In this document: piece by piece, positions 31,698 to 37,292 of the stretch | How positions within the stretch are numbered: position 1 is the first letter of the stretch | Layout of the letters: every line of letters begins with the position of its first letter | Source: Bog-532 sp036495425 | Lineage (GTDB): Bacteria > Actinomycetota > Actinomycetes > Streptosporangiales > Streptosporangiaceae | Assembly (NCBI GenBank): GCA_036495425.1 | Contig: DASXMW010000114.1 | Span: 1-37,292, forward strand | Reading direction: 5' to 3' | DNA length: 37,292 bases | Made by a program: the position numbers and the translations under genes | The notes under the pieces: model-generated | Seen by the model: only the letters and a program-made list of their open reading frames with translations | The model's database searches: none | What the model was told of the DNA's origin: nothing

Positions 31698-32063
31698 TCA
31701 GGACTCCGGGTCCTGCCGCCGGTCCTCCTCGATCCGGCTGGTGTCCGGCCCCGCGCCGGTTTCCGGTCCGCGCCCCACGTCTGGCCCGGGGCCGAACTCC
31801 GGTCTCGCCCCCACGTCCGGCCCGCGCCCGAACTCGGGTCCGCGGCCGAACTCCGGGCACTTTCCGGTGTCCGGCCGGGAGCCCACTTCCGGGCACGGCC
31901 CGGTCTCCGACGCCCGCCCCAGCTGAGGGCTCTCGCCGGTGTCGGGCCGGGTCCCCACGTCGGGCCCCTGCCCCACCTCCGGCCCCTCGCCCACCTCGGG
32001 CCCTCGCCCGGTGTCCGGCGCGCGCCAGTCCCGCTTGCGCCGGTGCCGGTCGGAGGGGGCCAT
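31698..32063 (-). CDS. Hypothetical hexapeptide-repeat protein
   Basis: A 121-residue frame of no known family. It has a very basic start (RHRRKRDWR), then 15 consecutive hexapeptides from residue 19 to 108 of the form G-x-x-P-(D/E)-(V/T/F), such as GRGPEV, GQGPDV and GARPEF, and an acidic tail (SRIEEDRRQDPES). The repeat is 18 bp in DNA, so the opposite strand is also open with Ser-Gly-Pro repeats. ATG 32063 has GAGG 6 nt upstream. Ten bases farther upstream is an intrinsic terminator for the preceding gene. It could be a real disordered protein or a minisatellite that happens to be open; I lean slightly to real because of the start signals and charged ends. Confidence 0.45.
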   Translation of the reverse strand: MAPSDRHRRKRDWRAPDTGRGPEVGEGPEVGQGPDVGTRPDTGESPQLGRASETGPCPEVGSRPDTGKCPEFGRGPEFGRGPDVGARPEFGPGPDVGRGPETGAGPDTSRIEEDRRQDPES

Positions 32064-32073
32064 GGAAACCTCG

Positions 32074-32098
32074 GAACAAAAGTGCCGCTTCTGGCACC
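32074..32098 (-). terminator. Intrinsic terminator after the GH15-like gene
   Basis: On the minus strand GTGCC (complement of 32093-32097), loop AGAAGC and GGCAC (complement of 32082-32086) are followed by TTTTGTT. This is a rare clear T-tract terminator for such GC-rich DNA. It ends just before the hexapeptide-repeat start codon. Confidence 0.6.
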
Positions 32099-32104
32099 AT
32101 AACC

Positions 32105-32144
32105 CCGCCCGGCCCATCAAGCTCCCGCCCGGCCCATCAAGCTC
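32105..32144. repeat. 20-bp direct repeat
   Basis: CCGCCCGGCCCATCAAGCTC occurs twice head to tail, at 32105-32124 and 32125-32144, in the spacer after the GH15-like gene. Confidence 0.8.
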
Positions 32145-32197
32145 AGGTAGCCACGCGCCCAGCCCGGCCACCAGCACGACCCAGACGCGGCACCATC

Positions 32198-32215
32198 ACC
32201 ACCACTGGTGGTGGT
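32198..32215 (-). terminator. Palindromic hairpin 27 bp after the GH15-like stop
   Basis: ACCACCAC (32198-32205) and GTGGTGGT (32208-32215) are perfect arms around TG. There is no T-tract directly after it, so it may be an accessory stem ahead of the terminator at 32074-32098. Confidence 0.4.
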
Positions 32216-32241
32216 AGCCACGCCCGCTCAGCGCGCCTGGC

Positions 32242-33624
32242 TCAGCGCCCAATCACGCTGAGCGGAGGCAAGGGGCAGCCGCCCGCCGCGGGCCGCCCTT
32301 TCGCCGGTCCGGCCCCGGCCGGGACCGGGGTCGCGGGCAGCGCGTGGTCCTGGGCGACCAGGGTCAGCAGCACGGCGGCGTCGGTCCAGGCCAGCGGGGC
32401 CACCGAGCCCGGCCGGCCGTCGCTGTTGACCTGCTCGGGCAGGGCCCCGAGCCGGGTGCGGTGCGCGGCCAGCCAGTCCAGCAGGCCCGCGGCCGCGCGG
32501 TGCTGGCCGGTGGCCGCGTCGGACAGCGCGAAGAACGCGGTCTCCGCCGTCCAGGCCGTGCTCAGGTTGCCGGGCCAGTCGCTGCCGGGCAGCAGGCCGC
32601 CGCTGGGCAACGTGAGCGCGCGCTGGGCGGTCTGCTCTTCCCGTTCCAGGGCCGGGCTGCCCGGGCCGAACGGCGGTCCCAGCCAGGTGATGGCGGTGTC
32701 CGGCCCCGCTGAGTCCCGGGGCAGCCGGTTGTTCCCGTAGCAGCCGAACGACGCCTGCATGGCCGTGCTCAGCCGCCCGGCGGCCCCGGCCCACTCCCGG
32801 CCGGCCCCCGGCCGGCCCAGGGCGGCCGCGATGTCGGCGGCGGCCCGCAGGCCGGTCAGCAGCGGGGCCGCCGTGCCCAGCGTGACCTGGCTGCCGTGTT
32901 CCCAGTAGTCGGTGGCCGCCGCGGGCAGCCCGTCCGGGGTCAGCGACCGCGCCGCCGCCCCGGCCGCGGCGTTGACCATCGGCCACAGCCCGGCCAGCTC
33001 CTGCCGCGCGGTGGCCGTGCCCGCCCCGGCGGCCTGATACCAGGACCACACCGCCCACGGCACCCAGCCGACCGCGTCCAGTTCGGTGGGCCGGCCGTCC
33101 AGCACCGGGCCGCTGCCGTTGGTCTGGTAGCGGGCGGCCCAGGTGCCGTCCGGGCTCTGCTCCTGGCCCAGGAACCGCAGCACCTTGAGACTGTCCGCGC
33201 CGTGCCCGGTGACGGCCAGCGCCACCGCCACCCAGCTCGAGTCGCGCGGCCAGGCGTAGTCCCAGCCGCCGTACCAGCCCGCCACCACCGCGCCGCCGGG
33301 CCGGACCGACAGGTGCAGGTCGAGCAGGGAGCGCTGGGCCATCGAGCGCATGACCGCGCCGGTCCCGGGCACGGTGCCGGACGCCAGCCAGCGCGCCCCC
33401 GAGCCGGAGCCCTCGCTGGCCGCGCACTGGCCGGACAGCCGCGCGCTGTCTTCGGCGTCGTAGCTGACGTCGCGTCCGGGGGGCACCGCGACGACCTGGC
33501 CGGCCGAGCAGGGCGCCACCGCGATGCCCTCGGTCAGCGACACCGGGGCGGGGGAGTGGTGCGGGTGGCCGCGGTACCCGGCCCCGGTCAGCGCGGTGGC
33601 CAGCAGGGCGGCCAGCACCGTCAC
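32242..33624 (-). CDS. Secreted GH15-like (glucoamylase-like, six-hairpin) protein
   Basis: A 460-residue exported protein with a six-hairpin glycosidase fold. GWYGGWDYAWPRDSSWVAVAL (about residues 114-134) is the conserved substrate block of GH15-like enzymes, and TELDAVGWVPWAVW and NLSTAWTAETAFFALSDA follow. The hydrophobic start VLAALLATALTGA is a signal peptide, but from GTG 33624 it lacks the usual basic n-region. The frame is open 28 codons further to the PNGase A stop, and reads SVERRTPGQTPRPAAPVLAR directly before it, an ideal n-region, preceded by ATA (33699). The start may therefore be this ATA, or a former ATG. An alpha-glucan substrate is possible but not established. Confidence 0.78.
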   Translation of the reverse strand: MTVLAALLATALTGAGYRGHPHHSPAPVSLTEGIAVAPCSAGQVVAVPPGRDVSYDAEDSARLSGQCAASEGSGSGARWLASGTVPGTGAVMRSMAQRSLLDLHLSVRPGGAVVAGWYGGWDYAWPRDSSWVAVALAVTGHGADSLKVLRFLGQEQSPDGTWAARYQTNGSGPVLDGRPTELDAVGWVPWAVWSWYQAAGAGTATARQELAGLWPMVNAAAGAAARSLTPDGLPAAATDYWEHGSQVTLGTAAPLLTGLRAAADIAAALGRPGAGREWAGAAGRLSTAMQASFGCYGNNRLPRDSAGPDTAITWLGPPFGPGSPALEREEQTAQRALTLPSGGLLPGSDWPGNLSTAWTAETAFFALSDAATGQHRAAAGLLDWLAAHRTRLGALPEQVNSDGRPGSVAPLAWTDAAVLLTLVAQDHALPATPVPAGAGPAKGRPAAGGCPLPPLSVIGR

Positions 33625-33699
33625 GGCGACCAGGCTCCGCGCCAGTACCGGGGCGGCGGGCCGCGGCGTCTGCCCCGGCGTGCGCCGTTCAACGCTTAT

Positions 33700-33711
33700 G
33701 CCGGGAGTTTA
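33700..33711 (-). promoter_or_regulatory. Possible leaderless -10 for the GH15-like gene
   Basis: TAAACT (complement of 33706-33711) uses the stop codon of the upstream gene as its first bases and lies 6 nt before the ATA codon at 33699. The arrangement matches the leaderless starts elsewhere in the window. Confidence 0.35.
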
Positions 33712-35385
33712 TCCGCAGCCCAGCCGCCGGTCGCTGGTGACGTACCCGTGGTCAGCGGTGATCACGTGGTGGTAGCAGCCGTCCGGCCCGATGGCCTGAT
33801 AGTCCTCGGCGTCGCGCCCGTCGGCCTGGCTGACCACCCCGTTGGTGCGGGCCAGGACGCCCTGGGCGGTCACCCGGTCAGCGGAGGCGGTCACCGTCCG
33901 CCAGCCGCGCCCGCCCAGCGCCTGCTGGCTGAGCTGGCGGCCCTGGTCCACGGTGGCCTGCAGGTCGTAGTTGTTGCCGTCGACCAGCGACAGCACCTGG
34001 GCGTGCACGGCGATCGGGTAGGACCAGCCCTGCCGGGTGGTGCGCCCGTTGACCGAGATCTGGGTCTGGCCCCGGTCGGACTGGTGCACGTCCTGATCGG
34101 CGCCGGCCGCGGTGACCAGATCCGTATTCAGATAGTCGAAGGTCTGGCTGACGCGTGCGCTCACGCGCCCGTGGGACGTACTGACATAGCCGCTGATGGC
34201 CCAGGTCCGCCCGGTCGCCACCCGCACCTGGGTGCCGCCGCTCACCGGGGTCTCGGTGGTGGTCACGGCCGGGCTGCTGGTCAGGGTGTCCGAGGTCAGC
34301 GCGCCGGTGGTCTGGGCCGCGCCGTGGTCGGTGTCCAGGAACAGCGTCCCGTCCACGGTCCAGTTGTCGCTGTTCCCGTAGGGGGTGATGGTGATCGTGT
34401 GCGGCTTGCCGTCGGTCAGCCGCCCCGCGAACGGGGTCAGGTTCAGGTCGTAGGGCTCGGTGCGGAAGGCGTCGATGGCCGGGATCGGACGCCACAGGGT
34501 GGGCACGATCCCGCCCGTGTAGACGACCGGGTAGGGCTGGGCCAGCCCGGCCGGGGTGCCGTCCACCGCGACCTGGACCTCCCGGTACGGCCCGCCGCCG
34601 CACAGGTAGCTGGGGTCCTGGGCGGCCAGGTCGGAGGGCACGGCGGTGAACCACTGCTCGTCGCAGCCGCCGCCCCGCGCGTAGACCTCGGCGGTGACCC
34701 CGGTCAGGTTGCGGGGCAGGGTCACGGTGGCGCTGGCGCTCTGCCCGGCGTTCAGGGTGTACCAGCCCGCGCTGGTGGTGGACTGGGACAGGGGCACGAC
34801 CTGGTCCGCGTGGCGGGCGGGCCGGTACCGGCCCTGGGCCTGGTAGTAGGTGAAGGTCATGGCCATGTGGTAGACGCCGGTGTAGGTGCTGTCCACGATG
34901 TTGCCCAGGTCGGCGACCAGCGGCTCGGTCTTGCTCAGCAGCGGGATGAAGGCGCTGATGTCCTTGGCCACGTGCCAGCTGATCCCGGCCGGGTCCGGCT
35001 CCGGGGTCGAAGTCCGGAAGATCTCCGCCCCGCCCAGCCACACCCCGGCCAGCCGGTCGTACTGCCGCCCGGCCACGCTCCCGGTCCAGTCCATGACCAC
35101 CTTGGCCCACGGCCCCGGGCAGGCCGCCGGCGGGGTCACGGTGCCGGTGAAGGGCGCCCCGTAGCTGTTGGCGAAGTCGTGCCGCATCACGGTCACCGTG
35201 CAGTGCTTGACCGGCGGCCGGCTCACCGGCGGCAGCGCCGTCACCGGATCCTGGTAATTCGTCTCGATCGGGCTCCCAGCCGTCCCGGCCACCCCACGGG
35301 CAACACCAGCCACCGCGGGCACGGCGCCCGCAAGCATCACAGCGAAAGCGAACAATACGGCGGCCACGGCCCGCGACAGCTTCAT
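33709..35385 (-). CDS. Secreted PNGase A-like peptide:N-glycanase
   Basis: A 558-residue exported protein of the peptide-N4-(N-acetyl-beta-glucosaminyl)asparagine amidase A family. Residues 1-26 are a clean Sec signal (MKLSR, then AVLFAFAVMLAGAVPAVA). The catalytic half has the family block VAGRQYDRLAGVWLGGAEIF with RTSTPEPDPAGISWHVAKDI, and AEVYARGGGCDEQWF; the C-terminal half is beta-rich with GNSDNWTVDGTLFLDTD. Members release N-glycans from glycoproteins, including plant-type glycans with alpha-1,3-fucosylated cores. GGAGG touches ATG 35385 with no spacer, so leaderless initiation from TACAAG (6 nt upstream) is likelier. The GH15-like gene follows on the same strand. Confidence 0.87.
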   Translation of the reverse strand: MKLSRAVAAVLFAFAVMLAGAVPAVAGVARGVAGTAGSPIETNYQDPVTALPPVSRPPVKHCTVTVMRHDFANSYGAPFTGTVTPPAACPGPWAKVVMDWTGSVAGRQYDRLAGVWLGGAEIFRTSTPEPDPAGISWHVAKDISAFIPLLSKTEPLVADLGNIVDSTYTGVYHMAMTFTYYQAQGRYRPARHADQVVPLSQSTTSAGWYTLNAGQSASATVTLPRNLTGVTAEVYARGGGCDEQWFTAVPSDLAAQDPSYLCGGGPYREVQVAVDGTPAGLAQPYPVVYTGGIVPTLWRPIPAIDAFRTEPYDLNLTPFAGRLTDGKPHTITITPYGNSDNWTVDGTLFLDTDHGAAQTTGALTSDTLTSSPAVTTTETPVSGGTQVRVATGRTWAISGYVSTSHGRVSARVSQTFDYLNTDLVTAAGADQDVHQSDRGQTQISVNGRTTRQGWSYPIAVHAQVLSLVDGNNYDLQATVDQGRQLSQQALGGRGWRTVTASADRVTAQGVLARTNGVVSQADGRDAEDYQAIGPDGCYHHVITADHGYVTSDRRLGCG

Positions 35386-35391
35386 CCTCCA

Positions 35392-35420
35392 CTTGTAGCT
35401 GTCCGGATCTGAGACATCAA
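35392..35420 (-). promoter_or_regulatory. PNGase A-like gene promoter
   Basis: On the minus strand TTGATG (complement of 35415-35420), a 17-bp spacer and TACAAG (complement of 35392-35397) place the start at or beside ATG 35385. Confidence 0.45.
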
Positions 35421-35460
35421 GTCCTGTTCTGACGGTTTTTGCGACCCGGCGCCAAACTCC

Positions 35461-35505
35461 TTGACATCCCCATCTCCACAGGACTCTAATGTGCTAGGCA
35501 ACTAG
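35461..35505 (+). promoter_or_regulatory. Strong promoter and CTAG operator of the YtrA-ABC operon
   Basis: TTGACA (35461-35466), 18 bp and TCTAAT (35485-35490, five of six to consensus) form the best sigma-70-type promoter in the window. CTAG-gcaa-CTAG (35494-35505) covers the predicted start point and is a good site for autorepression by the YtrA-type regulator. Confidence 0.65.
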
Positions 35506-35524
35506 ATGAATAGAGGATTGCCCC

Positions 35525-35926
35525 GTGATCGATTTTCACCTGGACTCTCGTTCCGGCGTGGCCCCGTACCTGCAGCTCATCCATCAGGTCCGGCACGCCC
35601 TGCGGCTGGACCTGCTGCGCGAGGGCGACCGCCTGCCCACGGTCAAGGAGGTGGCCTCGGGGCTGGCCATCAACCCCAACACCGTGCTCAAGGCTTACCG
35701 CGAACTGGAGTACCAGGGCCTGGTCGCGGCGCGACCAGGGGTCGGCACGTTCGTGACCGGGACGCTGAGCGGCGCCTCGCTGGCCACGCACGCGCCGCTG
35801 CGCCGCGACCTGAACCGCTGGCTGGGCAAGGCCCGGAAAGCCGGGCTGGACGACGAAAGCATCGAAGCTCTGTTCCTGGCCACCTTTCGTGGTGCCGGCC
35901 GGGGGGAAGAGGAGGACATAGCATGA
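35525..35926 (+). CDS. GntR regulator, YtrA subfamily
   Basis: A 133-residue regulator with a winged helix (about residues 10-78; PYLQLIHQVRHAL, LREGDRLPTVKEVA, INPNTVLKAYRELE) and only a short helical dimerisation tail, the layout of the YtrA group that represses linked ABC exporter operons. GTG 35525 follows GAGGAT (35512-35517). Its stop overlaps the ATPase start (ATGA at 35923-35926). The promoter just upstream carries a CTAG repeat over the start point. Inducers in the group are often cell-wall antibiotics or stress. Confidence 0.92.
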   Translation: MIDFHLDSRSGVAPYLQLIHQVRHALRLDLLREGDRLPTVKEVASGLAINPNTVLKAYRELEYQGLVAARPGVGTFVTGTLSGASLATHAPLRRDLNRWLGKARKAGLDDESIEALFLATFRGAGRGEEEDIA

Positions 35927-36816
35927 CCGCCCTTGATGCCCGTGGCCTGGGCAAACAGTACGGCCGACGATGGGCTCTGACCGATTGCACGCTGGAGATC
36001 CCCGAGGGCCGCGTGGTCGGCCTGGTCGGCCCCAACGGGGCCGGCAAGTCCACTCTGCTCAGCCTGGCCGTGGGCCTGCTCGCCCCGACCACCGGCCGCA
36101 TCTCGGTGCTGGGCGGGGCCCCCGCCGACGGACCAGCCCAGCTGGCCAAGGTCGGCTTCGTGGCCCAGGACACCCCGCTGTTCGCCAGCCTCAGCGTGAC
36201 CGACCATCTGCGCTTCGGCGCCCACACCAACCCGGGCTGGGACGCCGGGTTCGCCGAACAGCGGGTGGCCCGGATCGGGCTCGACCCGGGCCAGAAGGCC
36301 GGCAAGCTGTCCGGGGGACAGCGCGCCCAGCTGGCCCTGACCCTGGCCCTGGCCAAGCGGCCCCGGCTGCTGATCCTGGACGAGCCGGTGGCCAGCCTGG
36401 ACCCGCTGGCCCGCCGGGAGTTCCTGCAGGACCTGATGGAGGCCGTGGCCGACCACGCGGTCAGCGTCATCCTCTCCTCCCACCTGGTCAGCGACCTGGA
36501 GCGGGTCTGTGACTACCTGGTGGTGCTCGCGTCCTCACGGGTGCAGGTCGCGGCCGACGTGGACGCCCTGCTGGCCAGCCACCACCGGCTGATCGGCCCA
36601 CGCCGCGACCTGGCCCAGATGCCGGCCGGCCAGGAAGTGATCGAAGCCCACCACACCGACCGGCAGAGCACGCTGATCGTCCGCAGCGACGGCCCGGTTC
36701 TGGACCCGGTCTGGATGGTGGAGCAGCTGAGCCTGGAGGACCTGGTGCTGGCCTACATGGGCCGGGCCAGCAACGGCACCGTCGTCGACCGTCCCGTCCT
36801 GGAGGTTCAGTCATGA
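35923..36816 (+). CDS. ABC transporter ATP-binding protein
   Basis: A 297-residue ABC ATPase. Walker A GPNGAGKST (about residues 36-44), Q-loop VGFVAQDTPLF, signature LSGGQRAQLAL (about 129-139), Walker B LLILDEP, D-loop SLDPLAR and H-loop SSHL are all intact. The C-terminal 80 residues are the extra domain typical of drug/lipid exporter ATPases paired with ABC-2 permeases. Both borders are ATGA overlaps, with the YtrA regulator before and the permease after, so the three form one coupled operon. The substrate cannot be inferred; antimicrobial export or envelope stress response is usual. Confidence 0.93.
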   Translation: MTALDARGLGKQYGRRWALTDCTLEIPEGRVVGLVGPNGAGKSTLLSLAVGLLAPTTGRISVLGGAPADGPAQLAKVGFVAQDTPLFASLSVTDHLRFGAHTNPGWDAGFAEQRVARIGLDPGQKAGKLSGGQRAQLALTLALAKRPRLLILDEPVASLDPLARREFLQDLMEAVADHAVSVILSSHLVSDLERVCDYLVVLASSRVQVAADVDALLASHHRLIGPRRDLAQMPAGQEVIEAHHTDRQSTLIVRSDGPVLDPVWMVEQLSLEDLVLAYMGRASNGTVVDRPVLEVQS

Positions 36817-37292
36817 TGTGGCTCACCTGGCGCCAGGCCCGCGTCCAGACCCTGGTCACCGCGGCTCTGGTCGCCGTCTTCGCCATCCTCCTGCTGGCCA
36901 CCGGGCCGCACCTGGTCACGCTGTACCGGGACAGTGGCTTCGCCGCCTGCCACCGCGACTGCGGTCAGTCCGCGGGCAACTTCCTCAACCAGCTGGCCTC
37001 GACCACGCCGTACCACCTGATCTACCTGCTCGGGGCGCTGCTGCTGGTGCTGCTGCCGGTGGTCATCGGGCTGTTCTGGGGGGCGCCGCTGATCGCCCGC
37101 GAGGTGGAGTCCGGCTCGTACCGGCTGGCCTGGAACCAGACCGTCACCCGCGAGCGCTGGCTGGCCGTCAAGCTCGGCGTGCTCGGGCTGACCAGCATGG
37201 CCCTGGCCGGCCTGCTCAGCCTGGCCCTGGGCTGGTGGGCCAGCCCCATCGACCACGCGGCCGCGGTCGGCGGCTCGGGCGGCTTCCAGGAG
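36813..37292 (+). CDS. ABC-2 type permease (3' partial)
   Basis: The first 160 residues of a membrane permease, cut by the window end without a stop. It starts MMWLTWRQARVQ, the usual start of this actinomycete permease group, followed by a first membrane segment (about residues 13-31). An extracytoplasmic loop has two Cys (FAACHRDC), then a second segment (about 70-90), the conserved cytoplasmic loop REVESGSYRLAWNQTVTRERW (about 96-116), and a third segment (about 120-140). ATG 36813 overlaps the ATPase stop (ATGA); the adjacent ATG 36816 is an alternative. It is the transmembrane partner of the preceding ATPase. Confidence 0.9.
   Translation, partial: MMWLTWRQARVQTLVTAALVAVFAILLLATGPHLVTLYRDSGFAACHRDCGQSAGNFLNQLASTTPYHLIYLLGALLLVLLPVVIGLFWGAPLIAREVESGSYRLAWNQTVTRERWLAVKLGVLGLTSMALAGLLSLALGWWASPIDHAAAVGGSGGFQE

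Noticed and set aside
31148..31926. Plus-strand Ser-Gly-Pro repeat frame opposite the methyltransferase and hexapeptide gene
   Set aside because: It is the complement of the 18-bp repeat and of a well-supported methyltransferase; it has no start signals.

Overview
The window is about 37 kb of very GC-rich DNA with tightly packed genes, many GTG starts and ATGA/GTGA overlaps. It reads as a high-GC actinomycete chromosome. Supporting marks are a PF04672-type SAM methyltransferase, a CGNR zinc-finger protein, a MmcQ/YjbR protein, an actinobacterial GlpF-GlpK/GlpD set, and many start codons sitting 6-8 nt behind a NANNNT -10 element with no Shine-Dalgarno, which is leaderless initiation. I cannot place the genus. 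I saw no tRNA, rRNA, CRISPR array, phage or insertion sequence.

Region 1 (1-4693) holds the end of a FabL-like short-chain reductase, a Tat/lipobox Rieske protein, a 1 kb gene-free stretch with long hairpin repeats, an RpiR regulator and a membrane acyltransferase. Region 2 (4705-8495) is a phosphonate-catabolism island: a GntR/UTRA regulator; a PhnZ/TmpB-like HD oxygenase with a strikingly shrunken TmpA-like 2-oxoglutarate dioxygenase; and, divergently, a phosphonate-associated FAD oxidoreductase with a phosphonatase-like HAD hydrolase. A 60-bp AT-rich spacer carries paired direct repeats over both promoters. Region 3 (8485-16325) has a sulfite-oxidase-like molybdoenzyme coupled to a ferredoxin-reductase-like protein, a LigD-type polymerase, two gene remnants (an ABC ATPase TOBE tail and the N-terminus of a GMC oxidoreductase), RecQ, MmcQ/YjbR, CGNR, and a GntR/FCD-SDR pair preceded by an operator and a possible 9-codon leader peptide. 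A fragment of an AGE-family sugar epimerase follows.

Region 4 (16606-22953) has a second LigD-type polymerase divergent from a DUF1697 protein across only 30 bp, then a secreted GH127-like glycosidase with a LamG domain inserted. The glycosidase lies behind a leader containing a LacI-type operator and an 8-bp tandem repeat array. A two-RHH/HTH DNA-binding protein, probably with a CTG start, is next. Region 5 (23058-27704) is the glycerol regulon: glpD divergent from glpF-glpK. Region 6 (27726-31554) has an ATP-dependent DNA ligase divergent from an AHL-lactonase-like metallo-beta-lactamase, a secreted NlpC/P60 peptidase behind a CRP-like site, and the PF04672 methyltransferase. Region 7 (31698-37292) has a hexapeptide-repeat protein, a secreted GH15-like protein and a PNGase A-like amidase, and a YtrA-type GntR regulator coupled to an ABC transporter that runs off the window.

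Three themes recur. NHEJ-type polymerase and ligase modules are split over three loci without Ku in view. Several genes survive as compact in-frame remnants. Short-period repeats (8, 18, 20, 23 and 27 bp) have expanded both inside and between genes.
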